In this document: positions 8,562 to 15,403 of the stretch, piece after piece | How the letters are laid out: every line of letters begins with the position of its first letter | Position numbering within the stretch: position 1 is the stretch's first letter | Source: DASRHG01 sp035650655 | GTDB lineage: Bacteria > Desulfobacterota > Binatia > DP-6 | Assembly: GCA_035650655.1 (NCBI GenBank) | Contig: DASRHG010000028.1 | Coordinates: forward strand, 1-18,878 | Direction of reading: 5' to 3' | DNA length: 18,878 bases | Position numbers and translations under genes: made by a program | Notes under the pieces: generated by a model | What the model was told of the DNA's origin: nothing | The model's input: only the letters and a program-made list of their open reading frames with translations | Databases searched by the model: none

Positions 8562-11510
8562 CTACGGCTCGACGTCGAGCGGCGTGATGCCCGTCGGCGA
8601 CGGAATGCGGCCGACCGTGTCGGGGGGCAGGATCTGGACGAGCGGGTCGTACATCGTGCCGTCGCACGCGTTCGTCGTCCGCCGGTTCACGGTGAAGCGG
8701 ACGGTGTCGTTCACGGCGACCGGCACGCCCTCGAGCCGGATCTCGAGCGTGGGCGACGCGGCCCCGACGCCGCCGTCGAAGAGGAGCGTCCTGTTCCGCC
8801 AGACGCGCACGTCGACGCCGTCGCCGCAGCGCGTGTTGTTGTCGACGACCCGGCTCGTCACGCGGATGCGGCCCGCGACGGGGCTCTGCCAGAAGCGCCC
8901 CGAGGGGTTCGGGTCGCCCGGCCACGCCCCGTTCACCCAGACGAGCTGGGTCGGGTCGGCGCCGCGCCACTGCGACTGGCGCGCGACCCACGACATCTTC
9001 GCCCAGCCGCGGCCGTTCCAGTAGCGGTAGAACCAGTACGACTGGCCCTGGACCGCGGAGAAGCCGGCGCTCGCCTGGAACTCCCACGGCATGCCGACCG
9101 TCGCCCAGGCGAGGGGGCCGAAGGGGGCGCCGGCGTTCGTGTGGAGCCGCCAGTTGAACCACTGGCGCTGGCGCCCGTCGGGCGCCGTCACGTGGACGAC
9201 GAAGGCGTACGCGCCGCCCGGGTAGACGACGTCGGTCGCGCCCAGGCACACGTCCGGCACGTGCCAGAAGCTCGCCTGCTCGCACTTGAGGCAGTAGCCG
9301 GGGAGCCACGCGTTCGTCCCGGCGTTCGCCATCACGACGCGGACGTCGGCGCCGCTCCCGGGCCGCATCTCCCACGGCGGCGGCGCGAACGCGGTGAGGA
9401 TCGCGTCGTCCGTGCCGAGCACGAGCACGCGGTCGTTCGGCGTGTAGGTGCCGAGCGGGCGCCCGTCCTTCGCGAGCGCCCACGCGAAGTCGTACGTTCC
9501 CTGCACGCGCGGCGCGCACACGCGCGCGCGGAAGTGCCCGACCGCCGTGGGCGGCGTCGCCGCCGCGAGCTCGGCGCGCGCGCCGCCGGCCCAGCCCGCC
9601 GCGTCGACCTCGGTGAGCGCGTAGACGCCGGGCGCCCACGTGTTCGTGCCCTGGTTGCGGAAGGCGACGTCGGCCGTCGCGCACGTGCCGGGCGCAAGCG
9701 TCGCGGGCGTCCGTCCCTGGTAGACGGCGACGTCCGTGCCGACGACGGGGACGCGCACCGCGTCCGACGGGGTGCCGAACGCGGCGCTCCCGTTCACCAT
9801 GCGCCACTGGAAGTCGTACGTTCCCGGCACGTGCGGCGCGGTCGCCGTCCAGCGGAACGTCGCGCGCTCGCCCGGGAGCACGACGCGCGGCGCGCCGCTC
9901 GCCGGGTCGCGCGGCTCGCTCCAGTCGACGAGGGTCGGCCCCCAGACGGGGGCGAGCGCCGCGAGGCGCTGGACGCCCGGCCGCCACGTCGTGACGCCGC
10001 TGTTCGTCATCGTGACGGACGCGGCGGCGGGCGCGTCGGTGACCGTGCCCGCGGGGGGCGGCGTCGCGGGCGGCGTGAAGGTCGCGTCCTCGAACGTGAC
10101 CGCGCGGAGCACATCGAGGAGCCCGGGGCGCTCCGGCGGTCCGGGCTGCCAGCCGGCCGCGGTCCGCCGGAGCGCGTCCTCGACCTGGGCCGGGTCGAGG
10201 GTGGGCGCCACGCTCCGGAGGAGGGCGGCGGCGCCGGCGACGTGCGCCGCGGCGACGCCCTCGGGATTGCCGACCAGGATCCGCGTCCCGCCGCCCGGCC
10301 ACGCGGACGCGACGTCGACCCCCGGCGCGACGACCTGCGGCCCCGCGCGGTCGGGCAGGTTCGGCGGCACGCGGTCCGTCGGCTTCCGGCAGCCCGCCGT
10401 ACCCCGGTAGCTGGTCGCGAGAAGCTCCGCGGGCGCGGCCGGCGCCGACGCGCCGACGGCGAAGGCCTCGGGGTAGTTCGCGGGCGAGGGCAGCGCGTCG
10501 GCCGGCGCCGGCGCGCCCGCGACGACCGTGTCGTGCCCAACCGCGACGACGGGCACGATGCCCGCGGCGCGCAGCACGCGGAGCGGGTCGAGCAGATCCG
10601 GGTCGCAGTGCCCCGGGTCGTCGATCCACCACGGGAGGAGGACGACGTCCGGCACGTGGCCGGAATCGAGCGGCGCCGGCTCGTCGGGGTCGAGCATCCA
10701 CTGGAGGCAGTCGAGGAGGCGCCCGCGCACCTGCTCGACCGTCGCCGCCTCGAGCCCGATGCCCTTGCACGCGATCCACCGGGCGCCCGGCGCGACGCCG
10801 AGGCCGTTCGCGCCGACCGCGACCCCGAGGAGATGCGTGCCCTCGCCGTGGTCGTCGTAGGGGACGGGCCGCCCGCCGACCGCGTCCCGCCAGACGACCG
10901 AGCCGTCGCTCCGGCGGAGCGCGGTGTCGCGGAGCGCCGGATGCTCGGCGTCGGCGCCGGTGCCGACGAGGCCCACGACCGTCCCGGTCCCGTCGCCGAC
11001 CGCGCGCGCCTCGACGGCGCGCACCGCCGCGAGCGAGTCGAACGGCGTCGCCGCGTCGGCGGCGGGCGCCGGCCGCGTCGTCATGCCGTCGTAGCGGACG
11101 GTGGCGACGTCGTCCCGCGCGGCCGCCATGCCGATCACGTCCTTCGTCGTCTCGAGCGCGACCGCGTTGACGATCCAGAACGAGCGGACGTTCCGGACTT
11201 CGTCGGGCCCGAGGCCGGCGAGCTCGTCGAGGAGGCCGCGGCCGCCGCAGTCGGCGGCGTTCTGGGTGGTCGCGGCCTTCGTCTTGAGCGCGTCGACGAG
11301 CGCCGGGACGACCGCGTCCTTCCCCGCGCGCCCCTCGACGGCCGCCGCGACGTCCACCTGGTCCGCCAGCTCGACGATCACCGGCAGCCGCGTCGTCGCG
11401 TCGCTCTCGTCCATCATCGCGCGCAGCTCCTCGGTCACGGTCCCGGCCGCGGCGGCGCGCGCGGCGAGCGTCACGACGGCTCCGAGCGTCACGAGACGAA
11501 GCGTCGTCAT
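8562..11510 (-). CDS. Exported subtilase-fold pseudoprotease with NBR1-like Ig repeats
   Basis: This 982-aa protein has a signal peptide (1-22, ending AAAAG), an I9-like propeptide region (about 35-145, with VRSFWIVNAVAL), and a subtilase S8 fold (about 170-455). The S8 landmarks are readable, but every catalytic position is changed. The DTG block reads VGLVGTG (Gly183 for Asp), HGTH reads EGTHLLG (Glu223 for His), the oxyanion AAGN reads AVGH (His326 for Asn), and GTSMAAPHVAG reads PEGVAAAHVAG (Gly418 for Ser). After it come three NBR1-like Ig modules (about 490-590, 591-697 and 698-810) with NSGVTTW, NQGTNTW and NAGTNAW and the GTYDFxW signature. A tryptophan-rich stretch (about 815-870) and a terminal beta-sandwich-like domain with GDGVDVRVWRN (about 870-963) follow. 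I infer a non-proteolytic binding or scaffolding role outside the cytoplasm. The gene lies 22 bp after the cysteine-rich gene and 12 bp before the RHS gene. Confidence 0.88.
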   Translation of the reverse strand: MTTLRLVTLGAVVTLAARAAAAGTVTEELRAMMDESDATTRLPVIVELADQVDVAAAVEGRAGKDAVVPALVDALKTKAATTQNAADCGGRGLLDELAGLGPDEVRNVRSFWIVNAVALETTKDVIGMAAARDDVATVRYDGMTTRPAPAADAATPFDSLAAVRAVEARAVGDGTGTVVGLVGTGADAEHPALRDTALRRSDGSVVWRDAVGGRPVPYDDHGEGTHLLGVAVGANGLGVAPGARWIACKGIGLEAATVEQVRGRLLDCLQWMLDPDEPAPLDSGHVPDVVLLPWWIDDPGHCDPDLLDPLRVLRAAGIVPVVAVGHDTVVAGAPAPADALPSPANYPEAFAVGASAPAAPAELLATSYRGTAGCRKPTDRVPPNLPDRAGPQVVAPGVDVASAWPGGGTRILVGNPEGVAAAHVAGAAALLRSVAPTLDPAQVEDALRRTAAGWQPGPPERPGLLDVLRAVTFEDATFTPPATPPPAGTVTDAPAAASVTMTNSGVTTWRPGVQRLAALAPVWGPTLVDWSEPRDPASGAPRVVLPGERATFRWTATAPHVPGTYDFQWRMVNGSAAFGTPSDAVRVPVVGTDVAVYQGRTPATLAPGTCATADVAFRNQGTNTWAPGVYALTEVDAAGWAGGARAELAAATPPTAVGHFRARVCAPRVQGTYDFAWALAKDGRPLGTYTPNDRVLVLGTDDAILTAFAPPPWEMRPGSGADVRVVMANAGTNAWLPGYCLKCEQASFWHVPDVCLGATDVVYPGGAYAFVVHVTAPDGRQRQWFNWRLHTNAGAPFGPLAWATVGMPWEFQASAGFSAVQGQSYWFYRYWNGRGWAKMSWVARQSQWRGADPTQLVWVNGAWPGDPNPSGRFWQSPVAGRIRVTSRVVDNNTRCGDGVDVRVWRNRTLLFDGGVGAASPTLEIRLEGVPVAVNDTVRFTVNRRTTNACDGTMYDPLVQILPPDTVGRIPSPTGITPLDVEP

Positions 11511-11516
11511 CGGCGT

Positions 11517-11521
11517 CCTCC
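11517..11521 (-). promoter_or_regulatory. Shine-Dalgarno of the pseudo-subtilase gene
   Basis: GGAGG (GGAGGA with the next base) on the minus strand, six bases before ATG 11510 and inside the 22-bp gap after the cysteine-rich gene. It fixes the start at 11510. Confidence 0.8.
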
Positions 11522-11532
11522 GGCGGGCGGGG

Positions 11533-12696
11533 TCACGGCGTACACGTGAAGCCCAAGCGGTCGCGGTCGGCGGCGCCGGCCGCGTCCGTCGCCTCGACGG
11601 CGAGGACGACGGACGCGCCCGCCGCGACGCCGACGGGAATTTCGCCGCACACGTGGCGCGCCGCGAGCGCCGGCGTCACGACGAGCGCGGGATCCTCGCC
11701 CGCGACCGCGCCGCCGTCCGCGCCGAGCGTCGCGGCGAGCGCGGCGAAGAACGCGGCGCGCGCGGCCGCGTCGAGGGTCGTCTCGGGGGCGAGCGCGACG
11801 CGCGCGACGTCCGTCGGCCGGCACGGCGTGGTGCCGCCGCTCGTCACGAGCGCGGTGTTCAGGCAGTAGGAGACGGTGAAGCCGCAGCGGCCGGCGGCCG
11901 GGTCGCGGTCGCAGGGCGCACCGTCGCGGCACGCGGCGACGCCGCCCGCGAGGCCCGCGACCCCCCACTCGACGGCGCAGAGGTCCCACGGCTCACCGCC
12001 GCCGCCGCCGTACGGCGCCTCGAACGCGCAGCGCGCCGAGCAGCCGTCGCCGTCGGCGCGGTTCCCGTCGTCGCACTCCTCGCCCGCCTGGAGGACGCCG
12101 TCCCCGCACGCCGTGCGGCACGCGAGCGTACAGCCGTCGTCGGGGGCGCCGTTCGCGGCGCCGTCGTCACACTCCTCGCCCGGGTCGACGCGGCCGTTTC
12201 CGCAGCGCCAGCAGCCCGTCCGGTCGAGCCGGCAGCCCGCGGTGCACGCGAGCGCGCCGCCCGTCTCGCCGGGCGCGTCGCACGCGGCGCCGCCGAGGTC
12301 GCCCTGGTCGCACTCCTCGGTCCCCTCGCGCCGCCCGTTCCCGCAGCGGAAGCAGCCGCGCTCGTCGATCGCGAAGCAGTCGGGCGCGCACGCGGCGACG
12401 CCGCCCTCCGGGCACGTCCAGCCGCCCAGGTCCGCGCCGTCGCACGCCTCGCCGGGCTCGCGACGGCCGTTCCCGCAGCGCGTGCAGCCCGCGGTCTCGA
12501 ACGTGCAGTCGGCGCGGCAGGCGAGCCGGCCGCCGTCGAAGCAGAGGTTCTCGCAGCCGAAGGCGCCGAGGTCCGTGCCGTCGCACGCCTCGCTGCCGTT
12601 GCGGACGCCGTCGTGGTTGCACGCGAGGCCCGCGGGCGCGAGCGCGGCGAGCCCGAGGAGCGCGGCGCAGGCGGCGAGCGAGGCGTGGCGCGGCAT
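11533..12696 (-). CDS. Secreted cysteine-rich protein with DUF4215-type repeats
   Basis: The 387-aa product begins with a signal peptide (about residues 1-25, with a cleavage or lipobox-like GLAC end). About six cysteine-rich units follow, roughly residues 26-235, each built on C-G-N/D-G plus GEECD or GEACD plus a DLGG or DDG segment. The later units (CGNGRVDPGEECDDG and CGDGVLQAGEECDDGNRADGDGC) match the DUF4215 / Myxococcus cysteine-rich repeat closely. The earlier ones are variants with CDG-ADLGG and longer spacing. The remaining about 150 residues are a different domain with fewer cysteines (CNYC-like spacing absent; VSYCLNT, TPCRPTD, HVCGEIPV) that I do not recognise. No C-terminal MYXO-CTERM anchor is visible. 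Such repeats are typical of exported, disulfide-rich proteins. It is first in the operon-like set with the pseudo-subtilase and RHS genes. No convincing Shine-Dalgarno precedes ATG 12696. Confidence 0.87.
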   Translation of the reverse strand: MPRHASLAACAALLGLAALAPAGLACNHDGVRNGSEACDGTDLGAFGCENLCFDGGRLACRADCTFETAGCTRCGNGRREPGEACDGADLGGWTCPEGGVAACAPDCFAIDERGCFRCGNGRREGTEECDQGDLGGAACDAPGETGGALACTAGCRLDRTGCWRCGNGRVDPGEECDDGAANGAPDDGCTLACRTACGDGVLQAGEECDDGNRADGDGCSARCAFEAPYGGGGGEPWDLCAVEWGVAGLAGGVAACRDGAPCDRDPAAGRCGFTVSYCLNTALVTSGGTTPCRPTDVARVALAPETTLDAAARAAFFAALAATLGADGGAVAGEDPALVVTPALAARHVCGEIPVGVAAGASVVLAVEATDAAGAADRDRLGFTCTP

Positions 12697-12724
12697 CGCG
12701 CGCGCCGCGATCCAAGAAACGGAC

Positions 12725-12740
12725 CCGCGGAAAACCGCGG
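12725..12740. repeat. Short hairpin CCGCGG-N4-CCGCGG in the operon leader
   Basis: A 6-bp inverted repeat with an AAAA loop (TTTT on the minus strand) lies 28 bp upstream of the cysteine-rich gene's start, so it would fall in its 5' untranslated region if the promoter is further up. CCGCGG is self-palindromic, and chance occurrence in DNA of this GC content is quite possible. No U-tract follows. Confidence 0.3.
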
Positions 12741-12829
12741 CGCGACGGGCGCCGGGGGCGGCGGGATGAAACGCCGGTGCCGCCGGGGTGCAACGCGCGC
12801 GGCCGGCGCGCCGCGGCCGAGGAGCGCGT

Positions 12830-12858
12830 CCGCTTCACGGCGGCGGGCGCTGAAACGG
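12830..12858 (-). terminator. Candidate hairpin after the ferritin-like / 102-aa gene pair
   Basis: On the minus strand, directly after the TGA at 12861-12859, CCGTTTCA (12858-12851) can pair with TGAAGCGG (12837-12830). This gives an 8-bp stem with one G-U pair and a 13-nt GC-rich loop. No T-run follows, so intrinsic termination is uncertain. The position favours a 3'-end role for the transcript. Confidence 0.35.
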
Positions 12859-13167
12859 TCAGAGCCTCCCGTACTCCTCTTCGAGCGCGACGATCGCGCG
12901 CCCGATCTCGCCCGCGAGCCGCCAGTGGTCGACGACGAGCCGCGTGAGCACCGGGTACCGCGCGCCGCGCTCCGGGAGCGTCCGGTCGAGCGCGCGCCGG
13001 CGCATCTCCTCGATCCGGCGGAGGGCGTAGTTCAGGTCCGCGTCCGACGCGCGCGAGGTCCGATCGCCCTTCGGGCGGCGGAGCTCCGCGCGCACGAGGG
13101 CGAGGGCCCGGTCCGCGTGCTCGACGAACGTCTGCGTCGGGATCGTCGCCACGGCGAGGTGTCTCAT
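12859..13167 (-). CDS. Hypothetical protein, translationally coupled to the ferritin-like gene
   Basis: A 102-aa soluble protein with no signal peptide or membrane segment and no family I recognise. Its ATG (13167-13165) overlaps the TGA of the upstream ferritin-like gene in an ATGA arrangement, which indicates translational coupling and decides this start. A longer frame to 13965 is only a shadow of that gene. The sequence looks largely helical: an N-terminal TQTFVEHADRAL segment, a polar arginine-rich middle (PKGDRTSRASDADLNYALRR), and a C-terminal helix with WRLAGEIGRAIVALEEEYG. The coupling suggests it acts with the ferritin-like protein, perhaps as a small partner, but nothing in the sequence proves this. 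Confidence 0.72.
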   Translation of the reverse strand: MRHLAVATIPTQTFVEHADRALALVRAELRRPKGDRTSRASDADLNYALRRIEEMRRRALDRTLPERGARYPVLTRLVVDHWRLAGEIGRAIVALEEEYGRL

Positions 13168-13808
13168 GCGGCCGCCCGCTCGAAGTACGCGTGGAGGGCG
13201 GCCGTGTACGCGACGTCCACCTCGCGCAGCACCTGCTCGAGCCGCTCGCGGGTCCGCGCGACGGCGCGGCGGGAGAAGCGGGCCTCGAAGCGCGCGAGCC
13301 GGCGCGTCAGATACCCGAGGTGCCGCTCCTCGTCGGCGATGATCTCGGCGAGGAGCGCCTGCGTGCGCCGATCGCCGGCGAGCGTCGCGTGGTGCGCGCG
13401 GAGCTTCTGGAGCGAGTCCTCCTCGGCAACCACCGCCGCGGCGACCAGCTCCATCAGCTCCGCCTCGTTCACGGTCGCGCGCGCGGCGTGCAGCAGCTGG
13501 AGATCGCGGGCGCGCGTCCGGGCGAGGAGGTTCTCGATGCGATCGAGCGCGGGGGGCACGCGGAAGGCGTGAAAGCCGAGCTCGGTCATCCGCTCGAGGA
13601 GGAGGTAGGCGTGGCGGCTCTCGTCGAGCCCGTGCCGCGCGAGGTCTCGCTTCAGCTCGGGCTCGCCGACGAGGTCCGCGAGGAGGCTCATGTCGACCGC
13701 CGCCCGCACCTTGGCGCCGCGGACGAGGTTCAGGAGGGCGCCGGTGCGCGCGGCGTCGGAGCGGGTCGGATTGCGAAGGTCGAGCGGCGTCGGGTCCTCG
13801 GGCGTCAT
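13164..13808 (-). CDS. Ferritin-like diiron domain protein
   Basis: The 214-aa product is almost entirely helical and carries two ExxH motifs of the ferritin-like four-helix diiron fold: ESRH in GLDESRHAYLL and EERH in IIADEERHLGYL. Acidic residues on the intervening helix (NEAELMEL...VAEEDSL) could be the bridging and remaining ligands. The N-terminal helix (SDAARTGALLNLVRGAKVRAAVDMS) and the spacing fit small ferritin-like proteins rather than ferritin or bacterioferritin themselves. The substrate, whether iron storage, oxidation or an RNA-modifying activity like MiaE, cannot be told. The start at ATG 13808 is chosen because GGAAGGAGG precedes it by seven bases; in-frame ATGs at 13826 and 13853 lie at or upstream of that site. 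It is first of a two-gene unit with the overlapping 102-aa gene. An inverted repeat lies about 105 bp upstream. Confidence 0.82.
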   Translation of the reverse strand: MTPEDPTPLDLRNPTRSDAARTGALLNLVRGAKVRAAVDMSLLADLVGEPELKRDLARHGLDESRHAYLLLERMTELGFHAFRVPPALDRIENLLARTRARDLQLLHAARATVNEAELMELVAAAVVAEEDSLQKLRAHHATLAGDRRTQALLAEIIADEERHLGYLTRRLARFEARFSRRAVARTRERLEQVLREVDVAYTAALHAYFERAAA

Positions 13809-13815
13809 GCCGTGG

Positions 13816-13824
13816 CCTCCTTCC
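13816..13824 (-). promoter_or_regulatory. Shine-Dalgarno of the ferritin-like gene
   Basis: GGAAGGAGG on the minus strand, seven bases before ATG 13808. It is the strongest ribosome-binding site in the window and rules out the two in-frame ATGs at 13826 and 13853. Confidence 0.85.
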
Positions 13825-13912
13825 ATGGGGGGGCGTGCGCGCCTCCACAGCAACCGCCATGCCCGCGTCCCGCGGCACGGACGCGCCCGCGCGACCGAGG
13901 GTGCCGCTCCCG

Positions 13913-13970
13913 CGGCCGTGAACGTCCGTTCCTATGCGCCGACGCCGCTCCGACCGCGCGTTCACGGCCG
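13913..13970. repeat. 12-bp perfect inverted repeat between response regulator and ferritin-like gene
   Basis: CGGCCGTGAACG at 13913-13924 is the exact reverse complement of CGTTCACGGCCG at 13959-13970, with a 34-nt spacer. On the minus strand it begins 15 bases after the response-regulator stop and ends about 105 bp before the ferritin-like start. It may be a terminator-like hairpin or a protein-binding pair of half sites for the ferritin-like operon. No T-tract is visible. Confidence 0.5.
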
Positions 13971-13986
13971 GCGGCCCCGGGGCCGC
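13971..13986. repeat. 16-bp perfect palindrome at the response-regulator stop codon
   Basis: GCGGCCCCGGGGCCGC is its own reverse complement, abuts the 12-bp inverted repeat and overlaps the last base of the response regulator's stop codon. It could be part of a 3'-end structure, although such palindromes arise easily in DNA of this GC content. Confidence 0.35.
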
Positions 13987-15395
13987 TACATCCCGAGCCG
14001 GCGCATCTTCTTCAGGAGCCCGCGGTACGTGATCCCGAGCTCCTCGGCGGCCCGCGTCTTGACGCCGCCCGCCCGCTCGAGCGCGGCGACGATCTCCTCG
14101 CGCTCGAAGCTCGACCTCCGCTCCTCGAGCGATTCGGGCGCGCCCTCGCCGGCGTCGCTCGACGTCTGGAGCTCCTCGGAGAGGCAGTCGGCGGTGATCT
14201 CGCCGCCCGGGGGGGCCAGGAGCACCGCCCGCTCGAGCTCGTTCGCGAGCTCGCGGACGTTGCCGGGGAACGGGTAGCGGACGAGCAGGGCCAGGGCGTC
14301 CGCCGAGGGCGGACCGACCGGCTTCTTCTGCTGCTCGGCGAGGCGGCGGACGAGGAAGCGCGCGAGCGCCGGGATGTCCTCGGCGCGCTCGCGGAGCGGC
14401 GGGAGGCGGATCGGGAAGACGCGGAGGCGGTAGTAGAGGTCCTCACGGAAGCGGCCGGCCTTCACCTCGTCCTCGAGCGTCCGGTTCGTGGCCGCGATGA
14501 CGCGGACGTCGACCGTGCGCGGCCGGCTCTCGCCGACCGGGCGCACCTCGCCCTCCTGGAGGACGCGGAGGAGCTTCGCCTGGAGCGCGGGCGTCGTCTC
14601 CGAGATCTCGTCGAGGAAGATCGTGCCCCCGTCCGCGACCTCGAACAGGCCCTTGTGGTCGGCCGTCGCGCCCGTGAAGGCGCCCCGCCGGTGACCGAAG
14701 AGCTCGCTCTCGAGGATGCCCTCGGAGAGCGCCGCGCAGTTGACGGCGACGAAGAGGCGCTCCCGCCGCGGGCTCGCCGCGTGGATCGCGCGCGCGACGA
14801 GCTCCTTGCCGGTGCCCGTCTCGCCCTCGATCAGCACGGTCGAGCGCGCGCCCGCGACCTTCGCGACGAGGTCGAGCACGTGGCGCATCGCGGGGCTCTC
14901 GCCGATGATCTCGTGCGCCGGCGCGCTGCGCTGCCGGAGGTACGCGTTCTCGGTCGCGAGGCGGTCGTTCAGCGCGCGCAGCTCCTCGACGAGCCGCGCG
15001 TTCTCGCGCGCGAGCTGGAACATCTCGACGGCGCGCCGGAGCGTCAGCCGGAGCTCCTCGTTCTCCCAGGGCTTCGTCACGTAGCGGAAAATGCGGCTGC
15101 GGTTGATCGCCTCGACGATCGACTCGACGTCGGTGTAGCCGGTCAGGATGATGCGGTTCGCGTCGGGCCGCAGCGCCATCGAGCGCTCGAGGAACTCGAC
15201 GCCGCTCATGACCGGCATGCGCTGGTCGGCCACGATCACGGCCGCGTCGTGCGCGCGGAGCAGGTCGAGGCCGCGGGCGCCGCTGTCGGCGGTGTGGACG
15301 TCGAACTCGTCGCCGTAGCTGAGCGCGAACGACCGCAGGATGTCCGGCTCGTCGTCGACGACGACGACGGGGAAGCGGCGGTAGTCGATGTCCAC
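13986..15395 (-). CDS. Sigma-54-dependent response regulator (REC-AAA+-Fis, NtrC/HupR type)
   Basis: The 469-aa protein has the full three-domain layout. The receiver domain (about 8-125) has acidic pocket D14/D15, phosphoacceptor D57 in VADQRMPVMSG, T85 and K108 (YVTKPW). A coiled-coil-like linker (about 126-160) follows. The AAA+ domain (about 163-400) has Walker A GETGTGKE (191-198), the sigma-54 contact loop GAFTGA (239-244), Walker B GTIFLDE (257-263) and the FREDLYYRL arginine-finger region. A C-terminal Fis-type helix-turn-helix ends the protein (about 445-469, KTRAAEELGITYRGLLKKM). It would be activated by a histidine kinase not present in the window and would drive sigma-54 promoters. 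The start is GTG 15395, eight bases after the stop of the broken MFS gene, so the two probably share a transcript. All key residues are intact, so it should be functional even if the transporter is dead. Confidence 0.95.
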   Translation of the reverse strand: MDIDYRRFPVVVVDDEPDILRSFALSYGDEFDVHTADSGARGLDLLRAHDAAVIVADQRMPVMSGVEFLERSMALRPDANRIILTGYTDVESIVEAINRSRIFRYVTKPWENEELRLTLRRAVEMFQLARENARLVEELRALNDRLATENAYLRQRSAPAHEIIGESPAMRHVLDLVAKVAGARSTVLIEGETGTGKELVARAIHAASPRRERLFVAVNCAALSEGILESELFGHRRGAFTGATADHKGLFEVADGGTIFLDEISETTPALQAKLLRVLQEGEVRPVGESRPRTVDVRVIAATNRTLEDEVKAGRFREDLYYRLRVFPIRLPPLRERAEDIPALARFLVRRLAEQQKKPVGPPSADALALLVRYPFPGNVRELANELERAVLLAPPGGEITADCLSEELQTSSDAGEGAPESLEERRSSFEREEIVAALERAGGVKTRAAEELGITYRGLLKKMRRLGM

Positions 15396-15403
15396 GCGTC
15401 CGT

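Noticed and set aside
1966..10779. A 2937-codon minus-strand frame overlapping the same genes
   Set aside because: Extreme Arg content, no domains, and it spans two real genes in a different frame. It is a product of stop-codon scarcity at high GC.
2010..11549. A 3179-codon plus-strand open frame antisense to the RHS and pseudo-subtilase genes
   Set aside because: It is low-complexity Arg/Ala/Val/Glu sequence, typical of the complement of GC3-saturated genes. The minus-strand frames have recognisable domains, signal peptides and ribosome-binding sites.
12769..12800. Possible sigma-54 promoter (GGCAC-N5-TT) upstream of the cysteine-rich gene
   Set aside because: The -12 element lacks the essential GC (TTTCA instead of TTGCA), so the match is no better than chance in this sequence.
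12859..13965. Extending the 102-aa gene upstream to a 368-codon frame
   Set aside because: The upstream part is an Arg/Pro-rich shadow of the ferritin-like gene; the ATGA overlap at 13167 gives the natural start.
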